DNA of 64,000 nt from Bacillota bacterium (GTDB lineage: Bacteria; Bacillota; Clostridia; Christensenellales; Aristaeellaceae), in contig JAEWTC010000138.1 in the NCBI GenBank assembly GCA_023459675.1, positions 26,418 to 90,417 of the forward strand, written 5' to 3'. The translations under genes and the position numbers were made by a program. This document shows positions 1 to 9,009 of the stretch, in pieces. The first letter of the stretch is position 1, and every line of letters begins with the position of its first letter. The notes under the pieces were generated by a model, which had not been told where the DNA came from, ran no database searches, and saw only the letters and a program-made list of their open reading frames with translations.

Positions 1-497
1 GCGGGGATATCGGCAAGAAGACCGTAATAATCGCTGCTGACGGCAAAAACCGCCTTTGCCTGGGGGTTTTCGTCCAACGCGCGCCGGTAAGCCCTGGGCG
101 TCGTGATCATAAAACCGCCGGGCAGCGCTTCAATCTCTGTGAATACGGGGTTGATACCGGCGATCGCGCAAAGGTTCAGCGCGCTCAGGTGCACGTTGCG
201 CGGCAGGATTACCGTATCTCCACGTTTGCACGCGTATAACAGCATGGCGTGCACCCCGGCCGTGGAACCGCCGTGGAGCAGGAAGGACGCCCGGGCATTC
301 GCGCTTTTCGCAAGCAAGCGTTCCGCCTCGGCGATTGCGCCGGAGGGATGATGCAAATCGTCTGTTACGGGCAGCTCCGTGGTCTCCAAAAGGCTTGCGT
401 CCAATGCCTCGAAGAGCGGTTTCCCCTGCATCGCGGGCATGTGCAGCGATAAACGCCCGGAAACCGCTTGCAGCAGTTCGTGTATCGGCCGTCGCAC
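1..497 (-). CDS. Orn/Lys/Arg decarboxylase-family PLP enzyme, N-terminal part (runs off the window)
   Basis: About 165 residues of the N-terminal half of a fold-type I PLP enzyme of the Orn/Lys/Arg decarboxylase group; the rest lies left of the window. Reading from a GTG at 497, the frame contains HPSGAIAEAE, then LLHGGSTAGVHAML, then GDTVILPRNVHLSALN, the same blocks found in the complete family member at 57551 (GGTTSAVQAMIL, GDTVILPRNVHQSVIN). The GTG is chosen because AGGAGG (505-510 on this strand) sits 7 nt in front of it; no ATG fits. In many Firmicutes a YaaO-like member of this family precedes tmk, so this need not be a true arginine decarboxylase. The PLP lysine is outside the window, so the substrate cannot be judged. 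Confidence 0.85.
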   Translation of the reverse strand, partial: MRRPIHELLQAVSGRLSLHMPAMQGKPLFEALDASLLETTELPVTDDLHHPSGAIAEAERLLAKSANARASFLLHGGSTAGVHAMLLYACKRGDTVILPRNVHLSALNLCAIAGINPVFTEIEALPGGFMITTPRAYRRALDENPQAKAVFAVSSDYYGLLADIP

Positions 498-526
498 AGG
501 CTCGCCTCCTTGCTTCATCCAACGAT

Positions 527-555
527 AGCATAACAAAATTACAAGTCTTTCGCAA
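527..555 (-). promoter_or_regulatory. Probable sigma-A promoter for the left-edge decarboxylase
   Basis: On the minus strand TTGCGA (555-550) and TATGCT (532-527) are separated by exactly 17 nt. The -10 box lies about 30 nt before the GTG start. Assigned by match to the sigma-70/A consensus only. Confidence 0.5.
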
Positions 556-645
556 GGTTACACTATGCTTTATCCGTTGAAAACGATATAATACGGGTGA
601 GGCGTTTTTTCCTTTCGGCGCCCAAGCGCAACCGCTTCACGGCTA

Positions 646-674
646 TTGCATGTTTTTGAAGAATGCGCTAGAAT
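646..674 (+). promoter_or_regulatory. Probable sigma-A promoter for the MFS gene
   Basis: TTGCAT (646-651), a 17-nt spacer, then TAGAAT (669-674), about 60 nt before the chosen ATG at 737. Assigned by consensus match and position. Confidence 0.5.
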
Positions 675-736
675 GACACGCATCGCGGCGCGGCCAACCT
701 TGCCATATGTTCGGCAAGCCGGCGGAGGATATGGTT

Positions 737-2212
737 ATGAGCACCAAACCGGATTTTCCCAAGTTCCGACTCCATTTTTTTAATGCGGAAGGAATGTCGG
801 AACAGATCCGCAAGAACCTCTATTGGGTTATTTGGTCAGTCACGATTGGGATGGTTGGGTTTATCATCACAACCGGTCCTATTTGGAGCGCATTTCAACG
901 CGAAGTACTTGGCGCCAACGATTTCCAGATCGGTTTAATATCCGCTATTCCCGTTGCCACCTGCGTTTTGCAGGTCTTTATCAGCTATTATATGGAAAAG
1001 AAGCGCAACCGGCGCTTTATTTTGCTTGCCATGGGCTTGATCGGCCGCTCGCTGTGGATTTTGATCGCTCTGGTGCCCTATATCTTCCCGTTCTTTTCCG
1101 TTGATCTGCGCATATGGCTGGTGATTGTTTTCGTGGTCGTTATCTCCAGCGGCAACAGCGGCGTAAACCTTGCGTGGGGCAGCCTGATGGGCGACATGAT
1201 TCCCATCCGCATCCGCGGCGCGTATTTCAGCACGCGCCAGCGGATCAGCCTCATCTCCGGCGTCGCAACAGGGCTGCTGCTCTCGCTGATGATCGACAAG
1301 GTGGGCTTGGTCGGTTATTCGATCGCGCTAGGCGTTGCGGGCGTTACGATGATCCTGGATATCTCGTGTTTCTTCTTCGTGAAGTGGCCGGAGATGGAGG
1401 AGGCGCATCTGCCCTCGCTGGGAAAGCTTCTCAAAGAGGTCTTCACCAACAAACGATTTGTAAAAGTCGTTACGTTTTATTCTGCCTGGCTGTTTTCCGT
1501 GAATATTGCAGGCCCGTTTTGGAATATTCATATGCTGGAATACCTGCAGATGAATTTTATCCAGATGACGCTTTATACGCAGGTATTGTCCGGCGTGTCC
1601 ACCATCTTCTTCGTCGCCAACTGGGGGCGTTTGATTGACCGTTACGGAAACAAGCCCGTATTGCAGATGGCGGCGATTTGCATAGTGTTTTCCCCCATTC
1701 CCTGGCTGTTCGCCACCCACTCGTCGGCGTATATCATCATCATTTCCAACGTCATTTCCGGCGCAACCTGGCCGGTGATCGATATCGCGCAGCAGAATCT
1801 GTACCTGTCGCAATCCCCGCGGACGCATCGTTCCATGTACATCGCCGTATTCTTCGCCTGTATCAACCTCTTTGGCATTGCGCTGGCCAACGCCATCGGC
1901 GGTTACCTGATGCAGACGCCGTTTCTTTACTTATCCCAGCAATACCCCACGGTACTTGGTTTTCCGTTTTCCAAAATGCACTGGATGATCATCACGTCCG
2001 TTTTGCTGCGGGCCGCCGTGCTGATCTTCTTCCTGCCGCGGATTAACGAGGAAGGCGCGCATACATTTTCGGGCACGGTCAAGAGTATCGCCAAAAGCCG
2101 TTCGGCATTCTTTCATAACAGGTTACATGCAAGGCAGCTTTCAGCGCTGCAGAAAAAAGCGCGCAAAGAGCTGCAAAATGAAGAGCAAAGCAATCGCGAC
2201 GAGGCCGAATGA
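737..2212 (+). CDS. Major facilitator superfamily transporter
   Basis: A polytopic inner-membrane transporter of about 491 residues with roughly twelve hydrophobic segments, beginning about 30 residues in. The loop IRIRGAYFSTRQR around residue 160 is a basic cytoplasmic loop of the kind that joins MFS helices. The C-terminus ends in a charged tail rich in K, E and Q. Two earlier ATGs (707, 731) are in frame, but only the ATG at 737 has a correctly spaced GGAGG (724-728, 8 nt). The gene is alone downstream of its own promoter and is followed 76 nt later by the zinc-ribbon membrane protein gene. Sequence alone does not give the substrate; no enzyme gene next door suggests one. Confidence 0.85.
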   Translation: MSTKPDFPKFRLHFFNAEGMSEQIRKNLYWVIWSVTIGMVGFIITTGPIWSAFQREVLGANDFQIGLISAIPVATCVLQVFISYYMEKKRNRRFILLAMGLIGRSLWILIALVPYIFPFFSVDLRIWLVIVFVVVISSGNSGVNLAWGSLMGDMIPIRIRGAYFSTRQRISLISGVATGLLLSLMIDKVGLVGYSIALGVAGVTMILDISCFFFVKWPEMEEAHLPSLGKLLKEVFTNKRFVKVVTFYSAWLFSVNIAGPFWNIHMLEYLQMNFIQMTLYTQVLSGVSTIFFVANWGRLIDRYGNKPVLQMAAICIVFSPIPWLFATHSSAYIIIISNVISGATWPVIDIAQQNLYLSQSPRTHRSMYIAVFFACINLFGIALANAIGGYLMQTPFLYLSQQYPTVLGFPFSKMHWMIITSVLLRAAVLIFFLPRINEEGAHTFSGTVKSIAKSRSAFFHNRLHARQLSALQKKARKELQNEEQSNRDEAE

Positions 2213-2288
2213 GGGAAAAACAGGGTTCTTTACGTGATTTGAAGAATGTTCCCACACAATACTTACGATTTCCCGGGGAGGTGACAGG

Positions 2289-4151
2289 TTGAAGTGCCCA
2301 CAATGCGGCCGTTGGAACCGTTCCACGCTGCCACACTGCCAGTTTTGCGGCACAGCGCTTCCTACGCAAGCCGATACCCCGGCGCCCGCTTCCTCTTCCT
2401 GGCAGGAAGAGCTTAAGGATTCGCCCAAGTCCTACATTCTGGTTGACGAACAGGGCCAGACCGAAACCAAAGCGGAATACCGTGACACGCTTGCCGATGA
2501 AATGGTGAACCTTCACCGCCGGAAAAAGGAAGGCGAGCAGCGCCAGCGTGAGCTTCGCACCCAGGCTGCGCAGAACCGGCTTGCACCTTCCTCCCGCACC
2601 GTTCGCACCACCAGCAACCGCGGCACCTTTTTTTCCAAGCTGCAGGATCACCCGGACGCCGCGCTGCGCCCCGTAGACTCGCGCCTCGTTGAAGACGGTT
2701 CTCCCGTTGCGGCAGACGCCAAACTGGTACGCTCGGCGAGCTACCAAAGAGCGGACGAAGGGCAAGGCGGCGGAAACACGGATCCCTATGAAAACCGTCA
2801 GGTGTACGACGGTTACGACGACGCGGAAAGCTTTGTACCCGAATATCAGCGTTCCGATGATTACGAACTTCGCCAGCATCCGTCCGGCGGGATACCGCCC
2901 CGCGTTTTGAAGCGGCAAACCCGTACGCGCCGAATCCTGATTTTGATCTTGATGGCCGCCTGCCTTGCCGTGATCGGGTGGATTGGGCTTACGGTGATCG
3001 TACCGATTTTTCAGGCGACCGGCGCGCAGGATGCCTCAACAGTTACGATCACCCCGACCATCCGGGACGACCTGGCTGCCCATACCATTACCATTTCGGG
3101 AAATGACGGGGAACGGATCTCCCTTCGCGAGTTGCGTACGTCCGCCATCGTAACGGGCGGCGTTGCGACGTTCGATATCATGGATTACAGCTGGTACGAC
3201 GATACGGACGCCTCCCTTGCCGAAAGCATGGAGGTGACCTTAACCCCATACCGCATCACAGAAACCGGCAAGCAAACGCCGCTTCCCGAAATCCACTACA
3301 CCGTAGATATCCCGCTTTCCTATATTGAGCTTTACGACCCCGCCAACCCCTATACGACGGTAAGCACCGCGCTGTACACGATCGTGTTCTATGTCAGCGA
3401 AGGCAGCAAGGTATACATTAACGGCCAGGATCATTCGGACCTCGTCACCAAAACGACGGGCAAGGTCAGCTACAACGCTACCGTGCAGCCCATTGGCGAG
3501 AATGTATTCGACATCGTTGTGCGAAGCCCGCACTGCCGCGAAAACTCCATGAAGATTACGCTTTACCGGGAGGTGCAGGCCATTCCCCTGGATCTCTCCA
3601 GCGATATCTCCAACATCAGCAATTACGATGTGATGACCATACGCGCGACGACCATCCCCGGCGCGGTGATCCATGTGCTGTCGCCCTATTCGGATCTGGA
3701 TATCACCAATACCGAGCGCGACGGAACGTTTACCTTCAAAGCGCTGTTTGATACCATCGGCTACAATACCATCGTCATCACCGCGGATTACCCGGGGAAA
3801 CCGCAGACGAAGCTGGAGTATTCGGTGTACTATGTGCCGTCTGTCGACGTGTACAGCCGGAAAGCCTGGGACATCGTTTCCCAGTATACCGACCTGATGG
3901 ATAACATGAGCATCCGCAAATCCAACAACCAGATCTACGTCTGCATCGGGGAAATCCTGTCCATCGAAACCACGCGTCCGCAGCGCGCGTTCATGAAATG
4001 CACGAATGCCGCGGGCAGCGTTACCGTGTATGTGGAAAACCAGACCAAAACGGAATGGGAAGCCGGAAAGTCCTATCGGCTTTTCGGAGACGCATACGGG
4101 ATGTACAGCCAGGTGCCGTGGCTGATCGTCCGGTATACGTATGACCCGTAA
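2289..4151 (+). CDS. Zinc-ribbon, single-pass membrane protein with large extracytoplasmic region
   Basis: Unknown function, 620 residues. A short zinc ribbon opens the protein (C3, C6, C17, C20), followed by a polar, low-complexity cytoplasmic stretch with many R, Q and E to about residue 215. One transmembrane helix lies at about 217-242, and the remaining 380 residues would be outside the cell. That part looks like several beta-sandwich (Ig-like) modules (for example around 355-445 and 445-520), ending with an OB-like segment. The start is TTG at 2289, with GGAGG (2277-2281) 7 nt upstream. Zinc-ribbon plus one TM plus outer beta domains is a common plan in Firmicutes sensors or envelope proteins. 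A terminator follows directly. Confidence 0.7.
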   Translation: MKCPQCGRWNRSTLPHCQFCGTALPTQADTPAPASSSWQEELKDSPKSYILVDEQGQTETKAEYRDTLADEMVNLHRRKKEGEQRQRELRTQAAQNRLAPSSRTVRTTSNRGTFFSKLQDHPDAALRPVDSRLVEDGSPVAADAKLVRSASYQRADEGQGGGNTDPYENRQVYDGYDDAESFVPEYQRSDDYELRQHPSGGIPPRVLKRQTRTRRILILILMAACLAVIGWIGLTVIVPIFQATGAQDASTVTITPTIRDDLAAHTITISGNDGERISLRELRTSAIVTGGVATFDIMDYSWYDDTDASLAESMEVTLTPYRITETGKQTPLPEIHYTVDIPLSYIELYDPANPYTTVSTALYTIVFYVSEGSKVYINGQDHSDLVTKTTGKVSYNATVQPIGENVFDIVVRSPHCRENSMKITLYREVQAIPLDLSSDISNISNYDVMTIRATTIPGAVIHVLSPYSDLDITNTERDGTFTFKALFDTIGYNTIVITADYPGKPQTKLEYSVYYVPSVDVYSRKAWDIVSQYTDLMDNMSIRKSNNQIYVCIGEILSIETTRPQRAFMKCTNAAGSVTVYVENQTKTEWEAGKSYRLFGDAYGMYSQVPWLIVRYTYDP

Positions 4152-4153
4152 AC

Positions 4154-4180
4154 AAAAACCCGGCGAACGCCGGGTTTTTT
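4154..4180. terminator. Bidirectional intrinsic terminator
   Basis: The stem cccggc (4159-4164) / gccggg (4169-4174) has a gaac loop, five As on the left and six Ts on the right, so it can end both the plus-strand zinc-ribbon gene and the minus-strand glyA-yraN unit. Confidence 0.85.
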
Positions 4181-4181
4181 A

Positions 4182-4538
4182 CTAGTATTCTTTTCCATGA
4201 AACGCGTCCGCAATGTGCAGCACGCCTTCGGCCGTTACCTCTACGACGTCGAAACGGATCGGGCCGTCGTGATCGTGTTCCGCCAGATAATACAGCGCGG
4301 TCTTTACAATCCGCCGCTGTTTCGCCACGGTTACAGCCATCAGGCCCTCGCCTTTCCGGCCGGCGTCGCGGAGCTTCACTTCCACAAAAACCAGCGTTTC
4401 CCCGTCCAGCATGATAACGTCTATTTCACCGCCGGCAACGCGGTAGCGGCGGCGCACAAGGCGCATGCCCTGCTCTTCCAAATATTGAACGGCCTGGCCT
4501 TCGCCGGCCAGGCCTTTATCATAGGTTCTCTCAGTCAT
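4182..4538 (-). CDS. yraN: YraN/UPF0102 family endonuclease-like protein
   Basis: 118 residues, the usual length of UPF0102. The fold is that of archaeal Holliday-junction resolvase-type endonucleases. The family's metal-site pattern is visible: [20 protein letters not shown], with the E-D and E-x-K residues of the PD-(D/E)xK active site, followed by the conserved [13 protein letters not shown] helix. The biological role of the family is still unsettled; some members are linked to recombination or competence. The gene overlaps the end of glyA by 8 nt and has no ribosome binding site of its own, suggesting translational coupling. In many bacteria yraN lies beside rnhB or comM; here it is about 9 kb away from them, next to glyA. 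Confidence 0.9.
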   Translation of the reverse strand: MTERTYDKGLAGEGQAVQYLEEQGMRLVRRRYRVAGGEIDVIMLDGETLVFVEVKLRDAGRKGEGLMAVTVAKQRRIVKTALYYLAEHDHDGPIRFDVVEVTAEGVLHIADAFHGKEY

Positions 4539-5781
4539 TGGGGAACGTTTCGTAAAGCGGGAAACGTTTCATCATTTCGATCACGTCGGCTTCCACTCCG
4601 GGGCAGGCCGCTTCTCCGCCCTGCATGACGCGGGCGATAAACCCGGCGATCAGCCCCATATCGCTTTCCACCATGCCGCGGGTTGTAACCGCCGGTGTAC
4701 CCACGCGAACGCCGCTGGTAATCGTCGGCTTGCGCTTCTCGCCGGGCACGGTGTTTTTGTTGGTGGTGATCCGGCACAGGCCCAGCAGCGTTTCCAAATC
4801 CTTGCCTGTCATTTCCGTGTCGGACAAATCCAGCAGAAGCAGATGGTTATCCGTGCCCCCCGAAACCATTTCGATGCCATGGCCGCGGAAGGCGTTTTCC
4901 AGCGCTTTCGCGTTTACAATCACCTGCCGCTGGTAGGCTTTGAACGACGGTTCCAGCGCTTCCTTGAAGCATACGGCTTTCGCGGCGATGACGTGCATCA
5001 GCGGGCCGCCCTGCGTGCCGGGGAAAATTGCCTTGTCAATCGCCTTGGCATACTCTTCCTTGCAAAGGATCATGCCACCGCGCGGGCCGCGCAGGGTTTT
5101 ATGCGTCGTCGTGGTGACGAAATCGGCATACGGCATGGGCGACTCATGCTCGCCCGCGGCCACAAGGCCCGCGATATGCGCCATGTCTACCATGAACAGG
5201 CTTCCGGTTTCGTCGGCAATTTCCCGAATACGCTTGAAATCAATCGCGCGCGGATACGCGGACGCGCCAGCCACGATCAGCCGCGGGTGATTCGCCTTCG
5301 CCAGGTCACGCAGCTCGTCGTAATCTATTCTGCCGGTGGCGGCGTCCACACCGTAGGGAACGAAGTTAAAATACTTACCGGAAATGTTTACCTTGCTGCC
5401 GTGGGTCAGATGCCCGCCATGGCTCAAGTTCATGCCGAGCACCGTATCGCCGGGCTCCAGAATGGCAAAATACACGGCGGTGTTGGCCTGGGCTCCGCTA
5501 TGGGGCTGTACGTTCGCGTGTTCGGCACCGAATATTTCCTTGGCCCGGTTGCGGGCAAGCTCTTCGGTTACGTCCACAAACTCGCATCCGCCGTAATAAC
5601 GGTGGCCGGGATAACCTTCGGCGTATTTATTCGTCAGGGGTGAACCCATTGCTTCCATCACGGCGGGACTTACGAAGTTTTCCGATGCGATCAGCTCAAT
5701 ATGCGCGCGTTGGCGTTTGACCTCATCCGCAATCGTTTGGAACAGCTCCGGATCGCTTTTCATCACGTGACTGAAATTCAT
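4531..5781 (-). CDS. glyA: Serine hydroxymethyltransferase
   Basis: Interconverts serine and glycine while moving a one-carbon unit to tetrahydrofolate, using PLP in the cytoplasm; the main source of one-carbon units for purines, thymidylate and methionine. 416 residues, normal for bacterial GlyA. Landmarks include [10 protein letters not shown] near residue 27, [13 protein letters not shown] at 53-65, [10 protein letters not shown] at 198-206 and the PLP lysine K228 in [11 protein letters not shown]. The ribosome binding site AGGGGG precedes the ATG. The short SRP RNA lies just upstream on the same strand, so both may share the promoter at 5946-5974. The downstream yraN overlaps it. Confidence 0.97.
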   Translation of the reverse strand: MNFSHVMKSDPELFQTIADEVKRQRAHIELIASENFVSPAVMEAMGSPLTNKYAEGYPGHRYYGGCEFVDVTEELARNRAKEIFGAEHANVQPHSGAQANTAVYFAILEPGDTVLGMNLSHGGHLTHGSKVNISGKYFNFVPYGVDAATGRIDYDELRDLAKANHPRLIVAGASAYPRAIDFKRIREIADETGSLFMVDMAHIAGLVAAGEHESPMPYADFVTTTTHKTLRGPRGGMILCKEEYAKAIDKAIFPGTQGGPLMHVIAAKAVCFKEALEPSFKAYQRQVIVNAKALENAFRGHGIEMVSGGTDNHLLLLDLSDTEMTGKDLETLLGLCRITTNKNTVPGEKRKPTITSGVRVGTPAVTTRGMVESDMGLIAGFIARVMQGGEAACPGVEADVIEMMKRFPLYETFPND

Positions 5782-5825
5782 TGCGCATTCCCCCTACTGT
5801 TTGTAATCAAAACCGTATGCACTCC

Positions 5826-5922
5826 AACTGAGCGGCCCCGCAGCACCTTTCAGAAAGCGCTTACTGCTGCTACCTTCCGGTCCTGACAGGATTCACGCCA
5901 TGAAATCGCACGGGACTCAGTC
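5826..5922 (-). ncRNA. ffs: Signal recognition particle RNA, short (4.5S-like) type
   Basis: The RNA core of SRP, which binds Ffh (SRP54) and guides membrane-protein translation. Read on the minus strand it carries the domain IV signature TGTCAGGACCGGAAGG followed by AGCAGCAGTAAGC, the apical GGAA tetraloop and asymmetric loop recognised by the Ffh M domain. The ends pair: ACTGAG near 5921-5916 with CTCAGT at 5832-5827. The length of about 97 nt means there is no Alu domain as in the Bacillus 6S-sized SRP RNA. The mature ends are estimated from this closing stem only. Confidence 0.93.
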
Positions 5923-5945
5923 GTCATCGTACACACGGCCTCCGT

Positions 5946-5974
5946 ATTATACAATGGGCGCACGGGAATTGCAA
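5946..5974 (-). promoter_or_regulatory. Sigma-A promoter for SRP RNA (and possibly glyA)
   Basis: On the minus strand TTGCAA (5974-5969), a 17-nt spacer and a perfect TATAAT (5951-5946), ending about 24 nt before the SRP RNA closing stem. This is a strong consensus match, as expected for an abundant stable RNA. Confidence 0.75.
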
Positions 5975-6158
5975 TCCAAGCTCCCCCGTTGTTGTGTTCT
6001 TTTCACAGAACAAGCAAGCCCCGTCACGGTTTTCCGGTTGCGCGAAAACCCGGCTGGTCGGCGGAAGGCTTGCGCCCCGCCGCATTCCGTGATACCTTAG
6101 GAAACGAAGCACAGGCTTTCTCCACCCTGCGTCACAACCCGAAAGGAAACGCTTTGCC

Positions 6159-7034
6159 ATGAAACGAAAAGCGCTTGCGATGGCAGTTCTCACAACGCTG
6201 CTGTGGTCCGGCTCCTATATATTGAATAAGCTGGCGTTTCAGGGCGGGATCGGCCCGCTGACGCTTTCCGGGCTTCGATATGCAATTGCATCGCTCTTCC
6301 TGTTTGGGATCGGCGCCGCTGGCAAGCAGAAAATGAAAAGCGCCCCGCTCCCCCTTGGAACGGTTCTCCTGCTGGGCGTGCTTGGGTACGCCGTTGCGCA
6401 GGGCTTGCAGTATATCGGCCAGACCGCATTAACGCCTACGCAGTCCTCCCTGTTCTTAAGCGTTGGAAATACGGTGATGGTGATGATCGCCGACAGAGTT
6501 TGGATGCGGGAAAACCAGGGCAGGGGCGATCTGATCAAGTGTCTTTTTCTGATTTTGGGGATCGTTTTATATTATTTCCCGTGGGGTACGGAAAAACTGT
6601 CCGTGACGGGCATGGGTTTCATGCTTCTGTCATCCGTCGGTTATGCTGTTAACATGACGCTTACGCGGCGGATAATGCGCCATCACCCTGTGAATACCAA
6701 GCGGCTGGTGGCGCAGACCATGCTGGTCGGCGCCGTGGTTTTACTGGTCGCCGGGCTTATGACCGAGGGTTTGCCGGTGATCACGCCCAGGCTTCTCATG
6801 ATTCTCGCCTATTTGAGCCTTGTCAGCGGCGCATTGGGCTTTACCCTGTGGACGTGGAGCCAGAAGGAACTGACCGCGTTTGAGAGCAGCAGCATCAATA
6901 ACCTGATGCTGATCGAAATCGCGGTCATGGACTTTGCGTTCTTCCGGCGTACGTTCAGCCTGCTGCAGCTTGCGGCGATCGGGATTGTGTTTGGCTCCAT
7001 TCTTGCGATTCAGAAAAAAAGAACATCGAAGTGA
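6159..7034 (+). CDS. EamA/DMT-superfamily transporter
   Basis: A 291-residue inner-membrane carrier of the drug/metabolite transporter superfamily. Two EamA repeats of about five helices each are visible: LLWSGSYILNKLAF opens the first, with the typical GLRYAIASLFLF segment, and the second starts near residue 145 (VTGMGFMLLSSVGYAVNM). Family members export amino acids, metabolites or drugs; nothing here fixes the substrate. A GAAAGGAAA ribosome binding site precedes the ATG. The stop codon lies inside the loop of a terminator hairpin shared with hslU. The gene stands alone, divergent from the SRP RNA/glyA unit. Confidence 0.87.
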   Translation: MKRKALAMAVLTTLLWSGSYILNKLAFQGGIGPLTLSGLRYAIASLFLFGIGAAGKQKMKSAPLPLGTVLLLGVLGYAVAQGLQYIGQTALTPTQSSLFLSVGNTVMVMIADRVWMRENQGRGDLIKCLFLILGIVLYYFPWGTEKLSVTGMGFMLLSSVGYAVNMTLTRRIMRHHPVNTKRLVAQTMLVGAVVLLVAGLMTEGLPVITPRLLMILAYLSLVSGALGFTLWTWSQKELTAFESSSINNLMLIEIAVMDFAFFRRTFSLLQLAAIGIVFGSILAIQKKRTSK

Positions 7035-7045
7035 TGTTCTTTTTC
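7014..7045. terminator. Bidirectional terminator overlapping a stop codon
   Basis: gaacatc (7021-7027) pairs with gatgttc (7033-7039); a run of As to the left and five Ts to the right let it work on both strands. The TGA of the EamA gene (7032-7034) lies at the loop-stem edge, so the transporter's last codons form the hairpin. Confidence 0.85.
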
Positions 7046-7058
7046 GCTTATGCGGGCT

Positions 7059-8426
7059 TTAAAGAATGAACCGCCTTGCGTCGTATGCGGCTTCTTCCTT
7101 GCGAAGATGTTCCAGCACATACTCTTCCGTGATTTGCAGATCGACGACCGGCATATCGTCGCCGCCCGCGTGGTAGGACACGTCCTCCAACAGCTTTTCA
7201 AACACGGCGAGCAGCCGCCTGGCGCCGATGTCTTCCTTGCTTTCGTTGATGATAAACGCGGCGCGCGCGATGGCGGATATCGCCTTATCGTCAAACGAAA
7301 GATTGACCTTGTCCACGCGCAGCAGCGCCTCGTACTGCCGCGTAAGGGCGTTGTCGGGCTGGGTGAGGATCAGCTTAAAGTCTTCCTGCGAAAGGCTTTT
7401 CAGCGTGACGTGCACCGGAAAGCGCCCTTGCAGCTCGGGGATCAGATCCGTGACCTTGGAAACGTGGAAGGCGCCCGCGGCGATGAAAAGGATGAAGTCC
7501 GTCTTTACCGCTCCGTATTTCGTATTGACGGTGGACCCTTCCACGATGGGCAGGATATCGCGCTGTACGCCTTCACGGCTGACGTCGGGGCCGCCGTAGC
7601 CAGATGACCGGCCCGCAATTTTATCGATCTCATCGATGAACACAATTCCGTGCTGTTCCACGCGCTCCAGCGCCTGCTGCTGCACCTCGTCGTCGTCAAT
7701 CAGTTTGGCAGCTTCCTCATCGAGAAGAATCTTGCGCGCGTCCTTTACCTTAACGCGCCTGATTTTCGTTTTCTTGGGCAGCATTCCGCCCATCATGTCG
7801 CCGATATTGATGGAGTTGCCGCCAACCTCGAGCTGCGGAGCGCTTTCTTCGACTTCGATCTCAATCTCGCGGTCTTCCAGCAACCCCTTCTTCAGTTGGT
7901 CGCGAATTTCCTCGCGTTTGCCAACGAGCTTTTGCTGCTCGTCCGGGGGTACCTCCGGCTCCTTGCGCCCGCCCAGCAGCGCTTCAAACGGGTTGCCGCT
8001 GCTCTTCTTGGGCGGGTTGACCAAAAGCGTAACCAGACGATCCTCCGCAAGCACCTGCGCGCGGATCTCCACCTTTTTCTTGAACTCGTCGCGCACAAGG
8101 CGAACGGAGTTCTCCATCAGGTCGCGGATGATGCTGTCCACATCGCGCCCCACATAGCCGACTTCCGTAAATTTGGTGGCTTCCACCTTCACAAACGGCG
8201 CGTCCACCAGCTTGGCCAGCCTGCGCGCGATCTCGGTTTTACCTACGCCGGTCGGCCCGATCATCAGGATGTTTTTCGGGTTGATCTCATTGCGCATTTC
8301 ATCGGGCAATTGCGCGCGCCGATAGCGGTTGCGAAGCGCTATCGCAACCGCGCGCTTGGCTTCGTCCTGCCCGATGATATACCGGTCAAGCTCCCGTACG
8401 ATTTCCCGAGGGGTTAATTCCTTCAT
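7059..8426 (-). CDS. hslU: ATP-dependent protease HslUV, ATPase subunit HslU (ClpY)
   Basis: An AAA+ unfoldase that forms a hexameric ring, unfolds substrates and feeds them to HslV. 455 residues. Walker A GPTGVGKT is at residues 57-64 and Walker B IVFIDEID near 260. Between them lies the charged I domain, rich in K and E. The C-terminus ends in RRFIL, matching the conserved tail that inserts into HslV and activates it. The gene follows hslV by 4 nt with its own AGGAG site. In Bacillus, codY follows this gene; here a shared terminator and the EamA gene follow instead. Confidence 0.96.
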   Translation of the reverse strand: MKELTPREIVRELDRYIIGQDEAKRAVAIALRNRYRRAQLPDEMRNEINPKNILMIGPTGVGKTEIARRLAKLVDAPFVKVEATKFTEVGYVGRDVDSIIRDLMENSVRLVRDEFKKKVEIRAQVLAEDRLVTLLVNPPKKSSGNPFEALLGGRKEPEVPPDEQQKLVGKREEIRDQLKKGLLEDREIEIEVEESAPQLEVGGNSINIGDMMGGMLPKKTKIRRVKVKDARKILLDEEAAKLIDDDEVQQQALERVEQHGIVFIDEIDKIAGRSSGYGGPDVSREGVQRDILPIVEGSTVNTKYGAVKTDFILFIAAGAFHVSKVTDLIPELQGRFPVHVTLKSLSQEDFKLILTQPDNALTRQYEALLRVDKVNLSFDDKAISAIARAAFIINESKEDIGARRLLAVFEKLLEDVSYHAGGDDMPVVDLQITEEYVLEHLRKEEAAYDARRFIL

Positions 8427-8430
8427 ACGA

Positions 8431-8964
8431 TCACTCTCCTATGGTCTCGACGTTGATGTTGTGATTGGTGTACACGCAGATCGACGCGGCGATTTCCAGC
8501 GCTTTCACGGCGATCTCCCTGGCGGTGAGCTCGGTATTTTGCACAAGTGCGCGCGCCGCTGCCAGCGCGTAATTACCGCCGGAGCCTACGGCCGCCACGC
8601 CGTCGTCGGGATCAATCACTTCACCGTTGCCGCTTAAAACCAGCAAGCCTTCCTTATCGGCAACGATCAGCATGGATTCCAGCTTTCGCATCATCTTGTC
8701 GCTGCGCCAGTCCTGCGCCAGGTTCACGGCCGCGCGTTCCAGGTTGCCGCCGCACTGGGTAAGCTTTTCCTCAAACCGTTCGCATAAAGCAAACGAATCG
8801 GCAACCGATCCGGCAAACCCAGCCACAACCTTGCCGTCATATAGCTTGCGTACCTTCTTCGCGGTCGACTTGAAAATAGTGTGCTCCCCCATGGTCACCT
8901 GACCGTCTCCGGCAATGGCAACCTGATTGCCTCGCCGTACCGCACATATGGTTGTTCCCTGCAT
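8431..8964 (-). CDS. hslV: ATP-dependent protease HslUV, peptidase subunit HslV (ClpQ)
   Basis: The proteasome-like N-terminal-threonine peptidase of the HslUV complex, 177 residues. The protein starts [11 protein letters not shown]; by comparison with E. coli HslV (Met-Thr-Thr) the nucleophile is T4, so three residues must be removed to expose it, much as in Bacillus ClpQ, which has a short leader. Other signatures are [36 protein letters not shown] and the IGSGG-like [20 protein letters not shown] precedes the ATG. In Bacillus codV (xerC-like) lies between trmFO and clpQ; here only about 45 nt separate trmFO from hslV, so that gene is missing from the cluster. Confidence 0.96.
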   Translation of the reverse strand: MQGTTICAVRRGNQVAIAGDGQVTMGEHTIFKSTAKKVRKLYDGKVVAGFAGSVADSFALCERFEEKLTQCGGNLERAAVNLAQDWRSDKMMRKLESMLIVADKEGLLVLSGNGEVIDPDDGVAAVGSGGNYALAAARALVQNTELTAREIAVKALEIAASICVYTNHNINVETIGE

Positions 8965-9009
8965 CGTTTATTCACTCCTAACCCTGTAGATCGTATCAGT
9001 CTTTCCTGT

